Below, piece after piece: positions 1 to 6,000 of a stretch of DNA of 13,617 bases. The notes below the pieces were generated by a model that had not been told where the DNA came from, ran no database searches, and saw only the letters and a program-made list of their open reading frames with translations. A program made the translations under genes and the position numbers. Numbering within the stretch: the first letter of the stretch is position 1; every line of letters begins with the position of its first letter. The DNA is from Patescibacteria group bacterium. GTDB lineage: Bacteria > Patescibacteriota > Minisyncoccia > JAHISW01 > Tagabacteraceae. The stretch is from assembly GCA_018817995.1 (NCBI GenBank), contig JAHISW010000027.1, positions 1-13,617 of the forward strand. Reading direction: 5' to 3'.

Positions 1-435
1 ACATATCTAAAAGCCTCTCAAAAAGTTTTCATTGAGCAAATGTATCTAAAATCCAAAGAAGAAAATGAGGAACGGCGCATAAGAAAAAGATACCAAGAAA
101 AAATGGGAAGCGCTTATTACCAAACATTTAAAGAATCGGTACCGTCTATCAAGAGGTCCGAGAGAGAAGAGATGATTAGCGCTCTTGAGTTTTTCCAATT
201 GCAAAAATTAATTTTGCCCGGAACATCTCCTGTTGTAAAAAATCGTTTCTGTTTTATGTATAAAAACCAATATTTTGAACTGGACCAAATTCTAAGCCCC
301 AAAAAGATGTGGCTTTTGGAAATTGAGCTGACAGAAGAAAACGACAAACTGGAGCTGCCACCTTTTCTAAAAATAGAAAAAGAGGTGACGGGAGATAAAA
401 AATATTCAAATTATGAGATTTCAAAAAATAACTAA
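1..435 (+). CDS. CYTH-domain protein, C-terminal part (5' end outside window)
   Basis: The frame is open from the first base, and 13 residues before the first ATG (position 40) already match the CYTH fold, so the true start lies upstream. CYTH proteins form a beta-tunnel that binds triphosphates and divalent metal; members include inorganic triphosphatases and class IV adenylate cyclases. Visible strands in order are IEQMYLK, the basic ERRIRKR, YYQTFKE, the KRSERE segment, KNRFCF, YFELDQI, the acidic metal-binding strand LLEIELTEE, and the closing EVTGDKKYSNYEIS, which is typical of the family. The N-terminal ExExK strand is missing because of the window edge. Many bacterial relatives carry an AAA ATPase/kinase domain before CYTH, so a fusion is possible but cannot be seen here. 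The family is clear; the exact reaction is not. The gene ends just before a strong terminator. Confidence 0.8.
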   Translation, partial: TYLKASQKVFIEQMYLKSKEENEERRIRKRYQEKMGSAYYQTFKESVPSIKRSEREEMISALEFFQLQKLILPGTSPVVKNRFCFMYKNQYFELDQILSPKKMWLLEIELTEENDKLELPPFLKIEKEVTGDKKYSNYEISKNN

Positions 436-444
436 AATAGTAGC

Positions 445-478
445 AAGGCGGGCAGAATGATGTCCGCTTTTTTGTTTT
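445..478 (+). terminator. Rho-independent terminator after the CYTH gene
   Basis: GCGGGCA (448-454) pairs with TGTCCGC (461-467) across a six-base loop, giving a 7-bp stem with one G-T pair. TTTTTTGTTTT follows (468-478). It begins 9 bases after the stop codon of the CYTH gene, the expected position. Confidence 0.85.
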
Positions 479-483
479 GTAAA

Positions 484-523
484 AATTTACCATATACTCA
501 CGATCGCGGACAAATGGTAAATT
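484..523. repeat. Perfect 10-bp inverted repeat with 20-base spacer (candidate operator)
   Basis: AATTTACCAT (484-493) is repeated exactly in reverse complement as ATGGTAAATT (514-523). The spacer contains CGATCG and a GC-rich core. The repeat ends 12 bases before the TTGACA box at 536, so an upstream regulator site is plausible. A weak hairpin followed by T6 (528-533) is the alternative. No regulator is identified. Confidence 0.5.
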
Positions 524-531
524 ATGATTTT

Positions 532-564
532 TTGTTTGACATAAAGAAGATTTTATAGTACATA
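532..564 (+). promoter_or_regulatory. Likely sigma70-type promoter for the secreted-protein gene
   Basis: A consensus -35 TTGACA (536-541) is followed 17 bases later by TACATA (559-564), which matches the -10 consensus at three of six positions. An overlapping register, TTGTTT (532-537), 16 bases, TATAGT (554-559), has the better -10. Either would start transcription near 565-572 and give a leader of about 40-45 bases, consistent with the strong ribosome binding site at 598-603. Confidence 0.5.
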
Positions 565-597
565 AGGAATAGATTAAATTGAAAGAATAATATAAAC

Positions 598-603
598 GGA
601 GGT
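598..603 (+). promoter_or_regulatory. Strong Shine-Dalgarno site that fixes the GTG start at 611
   Basis: GGAGGT lies 7 bases before the GTG at 611. It overlaps the GTG at 602, so 602 cannot be the start it serves. This is the only near-perfect Shine-Dalgarno site before any gene in the window. Confidence 0.75.
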
Positions 604-610
604 GTTGTCT

Positions 611-1477
611 GTGAAAAAGTATATTATAGTTTTAGTAATTTTAGGAGTTTTTATTTTCTGTTGTTTTCCTGTTGGAGCCAAGGAAATTAATCCAGCTGAT
701 GTCAGAAGAATTGTTATAAGCGATTCAATTGTTACGATAGAAAAAAAGAATGGAGATATTTTTTTGATTGGGTCTGGGCGTTCCAAAGATAATGCGCGCG
801 ACATAAAAGAAAAAGAAATTGGTTACGATTATTTTTTGTTTCATGTGGACAAATATTTGCCAGACTGGGACAAGATTTGTAATGTTTTGGATGACCTTAT
901 TAAAATAGACCAAAAAGAAAAAGCGAACGAACTTCTTTTGCAGGCTATCAATCTTCAGCTTAAAAAACTTGAAAATGGCAAGATATCTGCTGCTGAATAT
1001 TTGTTTGAGAGATTCGGAGCGCTTTTAAAAGAAAAAGAATACAATGAAATATATGATCTTTTGGAGGGTTATGCTGATACAAAAATGGAGGAAAAAAAAT
1101 TTTCCGAGGCCGCATATATCTATAAAGCTATTGGGGACATGGAAAAATACCAAGAAGCCAAATTGATTGAAGCAAAACAGAATGAGGAAAAAAAGTATTG
1201 GGAAGCAGCTGCGTATGATTATAACGCTGCAGGGAGACCAGAAAAAGCAATTGATATGTGGAGAAAAGAACTTCAAAGAATTAAAGATTTTAGGAAAAAC
1301 TGGAAAAAAGAACACGAAGGACATACTTATTTCTCAACGTTTGGCACGGGCCACGAAGAAGAGGACATAAAAAAAGAATCCAGGAATTGGAAGATGGGAA
1401 ATATTAAAAAATTCAAAAAGCAGAGGGAACAACCCCTGCTTTTTTGTTTTCATAAAATAGGTATAATAAAATCATGA
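611..1477 (+). CDS. Secreted helical-repeat (TPR-like) protein, unknown function
   Basis: Start GTG 611 is chosen because GGAGGT sits 7 bases upstream and the product then opens with a clean signal peptide: MKK, a hydrophobic stretch at residues 4-20, and a likely cleavage after VGA (residue 23). There is no convincing lipobox despite CC at 17-18. Residues about 28-60 look beta-rich. Residues about 103-225 form helical repeats with TPR/alpha-solenoid spacing, such as AAYIYKAIGDMEKYQEA and AAAYDYNAAGRPEKA. Such repeats usually mediate protein contacts; here that would be outside the cytoplasmic membrane. The last ~30 residues are suspect: the frame runs through an intrinsic terminator (1415-1450) and the alaS -10 box, ending in ATGA overlap with alaS. 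A -1 shift at the A7 run 1369-1375 would end the protein at TAA 1405-1407 (265 residues). Function is not recognised. It is leadered with a Shine-Dalgarno site, unlike its neighbours. Confidence 0.7.
   Translation: MKKYIIVLVILGVFIFCCFPVGAKEINPADVRRIVISDSIVTIEKKNGDIFLIGSGRSKDNARDIKEKEIGYDYFLFHVDKYLPDWDKICNVLDDLIKIDQKEKANELLLQAINLQLKKLENGKISAAEYLFERFGALLKEKEYNEIYDLLEGYADTKMEEKKFSEAAYIYKAIGDMEKYQEAKLIEAKQNEEKKYWEAAAYDYNAAGRPEKAIDMWRKELQRIKDFRKNWKKEHEGHTYFSTFGTGHEEEDIKKESRNWKMGNIKKFKKQREQPLLFCFHKIGIIKS
1369..1407 (+). other. A7 slippery run and alternative -1 frame C-terminus
   Basis: In the zero frame the run reads A AAA AAA (1369-1375), a classic -1 slippery heptamer. Slipping back one base replaces the tail ESRNWKMGN... 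with RIQELEDGKY and a TAA at 1405-1407, 7 bases before the terminator stem. This could be a programmed frameshift, a real mutation, or a homopolymer error in the assembly; the sequence alone cannot separate them. Confidence 0.45.
1415..1450 (+). terminator. Rho-independent terminator before alaS, inside the upstream open frame
   Basis: A run of A (1415-1419) leads into GCAG-A-GGG (1420-1427), loop AACAA, then CCC-CTGC (1433-1439) and TTTTTTGTTTT (1440-1450). The stem is 7 GC-rich pairs with one bulged A, extended by A-T pairs. The A run on the left makes it potentially bidirectional. Confidence 0.8.
1462..1467 (+). promoter_or_regulatory. Consensus -10 box giving a leaderless alaS mRNA
   Basis: TATAAT is a perfect -10 hexamer. 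Six bases separate it from the alaS ATG at 1474, so the usual start point coincides with the A of ATG. No good -35 is present; the expected position falls in the T run of the terminator. Confidence 0.6.
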
Positions 1478-3117
1478 ATTCAAATGAAATTCGGCAAAGA
1501 TTTTTGGATTTTTTCAGAGAAAAAGGGCACAAAATTGTTCCCTCGTCTTCTCTTGTTCCAACCGATGATTCCGTTCTTTTAACAACGGCCGGGATGCAAC
1601 AGTTCAAGCCATACTATCTGGATGAAAAATCGCCTCATGGGAACAAGGTAGCTTCTATCCAAAAATGCTTTAGGACATCGGATATTGATGAAGTTGGAAA
1701 CGAAAAGCATCTTACTTTTTTTGAAATGCTAGGAAATTTTTCATTCAAAGACGAATATTTTAAAAAAGAGGCTATTGAGTATGCTTACGAATTTATAACA
1801 AAAGAAATGGGTTTGGAAATTGACTATGTTTCAGTTTTTGAAGGTGATGATTTAACCCCACCGGATACCGAATCGGAAGAAATTTGGGAAAAAATAAAAA
1901 AAGAAAACAACGAAAATTTTGAAATCAAAAAATTCGGAAGAGAAGACAACTTTTGGGGGCCGACAGGAGAGGAAGGGCCATGTGGTCCAACAACAGAAAT
2001 TTATGTAAACCCCGCCGGGGACGGGGCAGGCGCTCTGGAAATTTGGAATTTGGTTTTTAATGAGTACTACAAAAACAAAGAGGGAAAATACAACAAACTT
2101 GATAAGCCCGGGGTTGATACGGGAATGGGTTTGGAAAGACTAGCCATGGTTGTTCAGAAAAAAAATAATATTTTTGAAACGGACTTGTTTGAACCAATAA
2201 TGAAAGTAGTGGGAAATAACAGAGTAGTAACGGACCATTTACGAGCAAGCGTTTTTTTAATTGCCGATGGAGTAGTTCCGTCAAATGTTGGTAGAGGTTA
2301 TGTGTTAAGACGGTTGATACGGCGAGTTGTGGCAAAAGGTTTTGGGAATGCTATAGAAAAAACTGTGGGAATCATTGTTGAAAACTACAAAGATTTTTAT
2401 TTCGAACTTGAACAAAATAAAAATAAGATTTTTACAGAGTTGAAGAAAGAAGAAGAAATATTCAACAAAACACTGGAAAAAGGAATGAGGGAATTTAAGA
2501 GGGGTACTGATCCGTTTGTGCTTTTTACCACCTATGGATTTCCAATAGAACTGACTCAGGAATTATCGAAAGAAAAGGGAGCAGTAGTAGATATTGAAAA
2601 ATTCAATCAACAAATGCAAAAACACCAAGAGCTTTCTCGCACTGCCAGCGCCGGAATGTTCAAAGGCGGGTTGGCAGACGAGAGTGAAGAAACAACCAAA
2701 TTGCACACAGCTGCACATTTGCTTTTAGCTGCCCTAAGAAAAATTTTGGGAGACCATGTTGAACAAAAAGGTTCAAACATCACCATCGAAAGATTGCGGT
2801 TTGATTTCTCTCATCCCGAAAAACTGACAGACGAACAAAAAAAAGAAATAGAACGATTGGTAAACAAGCAAATAAAAAAAGATTTATCTGTGACTTGTGA
2901 AGAGATGAAACCCGAAGAGGCCAAAGAAAAAGGCGCTCTTGGAGTTTTTGAGCATAAATACGGAGACATTGTAACCGTCTATGCGATAGGGGCCTTCAGT
3001 CGGGAAATATGCGGGGGTCCCCATGTGAAAAAAACAGGCAAATTGGGAACATTCAAAATAAAAAAAGAAGAGGCAAGTTCCGCCGGCGTTAGAAGAATTA
3101 AAGCTGTTTTAATATAA
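1474..3117 (+). CDS. alaS: Alanyl-tRNA synthetase, minimal form lacking the C-Ala domain
   Basis: Charges tRNA-Ala with alanine in the cytoplasm (class II) and hydrolyses mischarged Ser/Gly-tRNA. The catalytic core is at about residues 1-235: motif 2 around KCFRTSD (64-70) and motif 3 around GVDTGMGLERLA (213-224). The tRNA-recognition region follows to about 345. The editing domain occupies about 400-545 and retains all four zinc ligands: H411 and H415 in HTAAH, C513 and H517 in CGGPH. The protein ends at GVRRIKAVLI, right after the editing domain. It therefore lacks the dimerisation/C-Ala region that brings E. coli AlaRS to about 875 residues. No stop or frameshift artefact is seen at the 3' end: TAA is followed at once by the next promoter, so the short form looks native. 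It starts 3 bases before the upstream frame ends (ATGA), but probably has its own leaderless promoter. Confidence 0.95.
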   Translation: MNSNEIRQRFLDFFREKGHKIVPSSSLVPTDDSVLLTTAGMQQFKPYYLDEKSPHGNKVASIQKCFRTSDIDEVGNEKHLTFFEMLGNFSFKDEYFKKEAIEYAYEFITKEMGLEIDYVSVFEGDDLTPPDTESEEIWEKIKKENNENFEIKKFGREDNFWGPTGEEGPCGPTTEIYVNPAGDGAGALEIWNLVFNEYYKNKEGKYNKLDKPGVDTGMGLERLAMVVQKKNNIFETDLFEPIMKVVGNNRVVTDHLRASVFLIADGVVPSNVGRGYVLRRLIRRVVAKGFGNAIEKTVGIIVENYKDFYFELEQNKNKIFTELKKEEEIFNKTLEKGMREFKRGTDPFVLFTTYGFPIELTQELSKEKGAVVDIEKFNQQMQKHQELSRTASAGMFKGGLADESEETTKLHTAAHLLLAALRKILGDHVEQKGSNITIERLRFDFSHPEKLTDEQKKEIERLVNKQIKKDLSVTCEEMKPEEAKEKGALGVFEHKYGDIVTVYAIGAFSREICGGPHVKKTGKLGTFKIKKEEASSAGVRRIKAVLI

Positions 3118-3126
3118 GTTACATTT

Positions 3127-3135
3127 TGCTATAAT
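3127..3135 (+). promoter_or_regulatory. Extended -10 promoter giving a leaderless FtsA/PilM-like mRNA
   Basis: TGCTATAAT is a perfect extended -10 (TGn plus TATAAT). Six bases separate it from the ATG at 3142, the same spacing as at alaS. The -35 region (about 3107-3112, TTTTAA) is weak, as is usual when an extended -10 is present. Confidence 0.65.
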
Positions 3136-3141
3136 TTAAGT

Positions 3142-4314
3142 ATGTTTTTGAAAAAGCCCAAAAAACAACTCGTTGCGGTTTTTGATATAGGAAGCGCTTC
3201 GGTTGGCGGTCTTTTGTTCTATAAAAGAGAAGACAAAAAACCTGAAATTTTAACAAGCGCGCGACAATTAGTTGATTATTCTGACAAAAAACAATTTCCT
3301 CTCGCATGGAAAGCAATGAGAAACGCCCTTGATCTTGTTGCCAAAAATATTCAAAACGGAATTTCCCAAAAACCAAACATGGCTTTTTGTGTTTTTTCCG
3401 CGCCATGGTATGTTCCCCAGATAAAAGTAATCAAGGTAAAAAAAGAAAACCCTTTTGAAATAACCTCTGCATTACTTAAAGAAATAATTGAAGACGAAGC
3501 AGACATATTTGAACATCACTGGCAATCTTCAACTGACAATAAGAAAGATTTTTTTCTTGAAAAACAACTATTAAAAACGAGTCTGAATGGCTATGAAGTA
3601 CCAAAAATTATTGGCAAATACGCCAGACATTTAGAATTGCACACTTATCTCAGTTTGAGCATGAAGCCGTTGGAGGAAAAGATAACAGAAAATGTTTTGA
3701 ACTATACACAAGATCGTCATATTTTTATGCACAGTTTTCCTTTTGTCCTTTTTAACGTGTTAAAAAATATTTTAGATACCAAGGAAGGAATGGTCGTAGT
3801 TGATATTAGCGGAGAAATAACCGATGTTATTATTATTCGCGACAACACCATCAAAGAAATCAGCTCTTTTCCGAAAGGAGAAAACTTCTTTCTTAGAAGA
3901 TTAGCCGGCGCGCTTAATATAGAGCCGGATGAGGCAAGATCAATTTTTTTACAATACAAAAGAGGTGAGTTGAACAAAGCGAGCCTTCCTAAAATAAAAC
4001 ACATCCTAGGGGTTGCGGGAGAAGAATGGGGACATAGTTTCAAGGAATTATTAAAGAAGGGCGCAGAGGATAAGTTTATCCCATCCAATTTGTATTTTTG
4101 CGGACAAGCAGGACGTTTAAAAGAAGTTTACGAACAAATAAGCGGGCCCAGTTTCTCTGATTTTACAATTCTTGGCAACCCATTCAGTGTTAATTTTCTG
4201 CTTTCCAAATCACTAAAATATTATTTTGATTTTAAAAGAGAACCTTCCGATAGAGAAGACATTTTTCTTTTGGTTTCTTCTTTGTTTGCTAATCATTTTA
4301 TTAAAAAAATATGA
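3142..4314 (+). CDS. FtsA/PilM-like actin-fold ATPase
   Basis: A 390-residue soluble protein with the actin/Hsp70-type nucleotide fold as arranged in FtsA and PilM. Visible motifs are phosphate-1 FDIGSASVGG (14-23), an inserted region at about 80-170 where FtsA/PilM carry an SHS2-like subdomain, phosphate-2 VVVDISGEIT (218-227) followed by the typical I-SFPKGE strand (about 240-247), and an adenosine-site remnant FCGQAGRL (319-326) that departs from the usual GG pair. FtsA anchors FtsZ at the division site; PilM forms a cytoplasmic ring bound to the PilN tail in type IV pilus machines. I see no C-terminal amphipathic FtsA membrane anchor of the standard type, though NHFIKKI at the end is amphipathic. 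Its stop overlaps the start of the next gene (ATGA, 4311-4314), so it probably works with that membrane protein. It could be a divergent FtsA, a PilM homologue, or a separate CPR family; the choice is open. Confidence 0.7.
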   Translation: MFLKKPKKQLVAVFDIGSASVGGLLFYKREDKKPEILTSARQLVDYSDKKQFPLAWKAMRNALDLVAKNIQNGISQKPNMAFCVFSAPWYVPQIKVIKVKKENPFEITSALLKEIIEDEADIFEHHWQSSTDNKKDFFLEKQLLKTSLNGYEVPKIIGKYARHLELHTYLSLSMKPLEEKITENVLNYTQDRHIFMHSFPFVLFNVLKNILDTKEGMVVVDISGEITDVIIIRDNTIKEISSFPKGENFFLRRLAGALNIEPDEARSIFLQYKRGELNKASLPKIKHILGVAGEEWGHSFKELLKKGAEDKFIPSNLYFCGQAGRLKEVYEQISGPSFSDFTILGNPFSVNFLLSKSLKYYFDFKREPSDREDIFLLVSSLFANHFIKKI

Positions 4315-5624
4315 CAAAAAAAATCATAAGAGATATCTTAATTAAAAAAAGACCACCATCAAAAAAGCGGGGGGAACCCAAAATATCAGAATCAAATTCT
4401 CAAAATTTAAGCAGAAAGAATTTTTTCAATAAAACCAATTGGACATCAAAAAACAAAAGAAAAACAGAAGTGAAGAGAATTAAAAAAGGAAAAGTTATGT
4501 TTGTTGTCCTTGTCTGCTCTTTGTCGATTATTTTGTGTATTAAAACTGTAAATATTTTTTCCAAGACAATTGTCCGTTTAGTCATCCACAAAGAAGTTAT
4601 TTCCATTGATACATTGTTAACAACAAGCAGAGATGGGGCGTCAGATTTGCCACTAGAGACGATGGAAATCAGCGCAACCAAACAAAAAATAATTAAAGCA
4701 ACCGGGGTCAAGAATGTGGAAACAAAGGCGAGCGGTAAAATCCGTATTTTTAACAGTTTTAGTTCACAAACTCAAACATTAATCGCCAACACGAGGTTCG
4801 AAACACCGGATGGAAAAATATATCGTATAGATAAGACTGTTGTTGTGCCCGGAGCAGAAATCAAAGAGGGAACAATATCGCCAAGTTCAATAGAAACAAC
4901 CGTTTACGCCGATAAGCCCGGGGAGGAATATAATATTGGCCCGACAGATTTCACTATCCCCGGATTTAAAGGAGGAGTTCGATATGATAAATTTTATGGA
5001 CGCTCGCAATCAAACATGGAGGGAGGGTTTAAGGGGGAAGTACCCATAATCAACGAGGAGGATTTTGAAATTGCAAAGAAAGAATTACAAAAACTGCTTG
5101 GAGATGAACTTGTTAAACAAGCTTTATTGCAAACACCGGAAGAATTTTTGTTACACAAAGATACGATAGAAATTAGTTTTTCTAACAGCCAAATCCAGGA
5201 TAGTGTCCCCAGTCAAAACGATAAAAAAACGGAATTTATTTTTGAGGAGTCGGCTACCCTTTTTGCTCCTCTTTTTTCCAAAAACAAACTAGCGCAAATA
5301 TTGGTTAAAAAATATCTGGGGGAAGAATTTCAAGATACTGTAAGCGTTGCCAATTTGGAAAACTTAAGTTTGGGGATGCTTAATAGAGATACTGCAGAAA
5401 ACACGGCAGTTCTCAGGATCGTGGGAGAGGTAGAATTTGTCTGGCTGTTAGATGAAGAAAAACTAAAAGAGGCGCTTATTGCAAGCGCTCAAAAAAACTC
5501 CGATGATGTTTCCGGTGTTTTCAAGGATTATCCTGCCATAGATAGCGCCTCTGTAATGTTTAGGCCATCTTGGTGGAAATTCTTTCCCAACAAAACTTCT
5601 AAAATTTTAGTAGAGTCTACTTGA
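4311..5624 (+). CDS. Single-span membrane protein with baseplate-J-like outer domain
   Basis: 437 residues. Residues 1-61 are a strongly basic, probably disordered cytoplasmic tail. A single hydrophobic span lies at about 62-82 (VMFVVLVCSLSIILCI). The rest is extracytoplasmic. Residues about 120-235 are beta-rich, and the run VVVPGAEIKEG followed by TTVYADKPGEEYNIGP resembles the repeat seen in baseplate J/gp47-like domains (VxVPA...G, then V.A..PG..xN). A second alpha/beta part runs from about 250 to 437. The start overlaps the FtsA/PilM-like stop (ATGA), which implies coupled translation and a shared complex. The layout (actin-like ATPase plus membrane partner with a short cytoplasmic tail) parallels PilM-PilN, but the PilN INLLP tail motif is absent. 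No catalytic site is visible. The domain call rests on pattern, not on a profile search. TGA at 5622-5624 overlaps the infA -35 box. Confidence 0.6.
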   Translation: MTKKIIRDILIKKRPPSKKRGEPKISESNSQNLSRKNFFNKTNWTSKNKRKTEVKRIKKGKVMFVVLVCSLSIILCIKTVNIFSKTIVRLVIHKEVISIDTLLTTSRDGASDLPLETMEISATKQKIIKATGVKNVETKASGKIRIFNSFSSQTQTLIANTRFETPDGKIYRIDKTVVVPGAEIKEGTISPSSIETTVYADKPGEEYNIGPTDFTIPGFKGGVRYDKFYGRSQSNMEGGFKGEVPIINEEDFEIAKKELQKLLGDELVKQALLQTPEEFLLHKDTIEISFSNSQIQDSVPSQNDKKTEFIFEESATLFAPLFSKNKLAQILVKKYLGEEFQDTVSVANLENLSLGMLNRDTAENTAVLRIVGEVEFVWLLDEEKLKEALIASAQKNSDDVSGVFKDYPAIDSASVMFRPSWWKFFPNKTSKILVEST

Positions 5625-5650
5625 CATTTATATGCCGTATTTGTTATATT
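5621..5650 (+). promoter_or_regulatory. Promoter of the infA/ribosomal operon
   Basis: A perfect -35 TTGACA (5621-5626) is followed after 18 bases by TATATT (5645-5650), preceded by TG at 5642-5643 (extended -10). The infA ATG at 5655 lies 4 bases after the -10 and the next codon GTG 7 bases after. The mRNA is therefore leaderless or nearly so, with no room for a ribosomal-protein-binding leader. The -35 overlaps the upstream stop codon. Confidence 0.75.
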
Positions 5651-5654
5651 TTAT

Positions 5655-5867
5655 ATGGTGAAAAGAAGGGAAATAGTTAACGGCATTGTAATAGAGGCGC
5701 TACCTAATGCTACTTTTAGGGTGATATTGAACGACACAAAGAAAGAGATATTTGCTCATCTTTCCGGGAAAATGAGAATGTACCGCATAAAGGTGGTCGT
5801 GGGAGATAAACTTGAAATGGAAATTAGCCCATGTGGTGAAAGAGGAAGAATTATAAGGCGACTTTAA
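5655..5867 (+). CDS. infA: Translation initiation factor IF-1
   Basis: IF-1 is a single OB-fold protein that occupies the A site of the 30S subunit during initiation. The 70 residues cover the whole fold: GIVIEALPNATFRVIL (about 10-25) is the diagnostic segment, followed by IFAHLSGKMR, YRIKVVVGDKLEMEI and GRIIRR, at the usual family length. ATG 5655 is immediately followed by GTG 5658; either could be the start of a near-leaderless transcript. It heads the operon and is followed after 15 bases by rpmJ, the common infA-rpmJ order. Confidence 0.95.
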   Translation: MVKRREIVNGIVIEALPNATFRVILNDTKKEIFAHLSGKMRMYRIKVVVGDKLEMEISPCGERGRIIRRL

Positions 5868-5882
5868 CAAAAATTGATTATC

Positions 5883-5999
5883 ATGAAGGTTCGTGCTTCG
5901 GTAAAAAAAATTTGTAAGGATTGTAAATCAATTAGGCGTAAAGGCCGAATTTTTGTTGTTTGCAAGAAAAACCCAAGGCACAAACAAAGACAGAAATAA
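5883..5999 (+). CDS. rpmJ: 50S ribosomal protein L36
   Basis: A 38-residue gene read directly from the bases: MKVRASVKKICKDCK at the start and CKKNPRHKQRQK at the end. L36 is a zinc-knuckle protein bound to 23S rRNA; the four ligands are all present at C11, C14, C27 and H33, so this is the zinc-binding (C+) form. Length equals the family norm. There is no Shine-Dalgarno site. It lies between infA and rpsM, one base (T) before the rpsM start, within an AAATAATATG junction found twice more in the window. Confidence 0.95.
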   Translation: MKVRASVKKICKDCKSIRRKGRIFVVCKKNPRHKQRQK

Positions 6000-6000
6000 T

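Noticed and set aside
602..610. Earlier GTG start (602) for the secreted protein gene
   Set aside because: It overlaps the Shine-Dalgarno sequence itself; GTG 611 has correct spacing and gives a clean signal peptide.
5953..6000. Upstream in-frame ATG (5953) for rpsM
   Set aside because: It lies within rpmJ in another frame, and the extra 16 residues do not resemble S13, whereas ATG 6001 gives the standard N-terminus.
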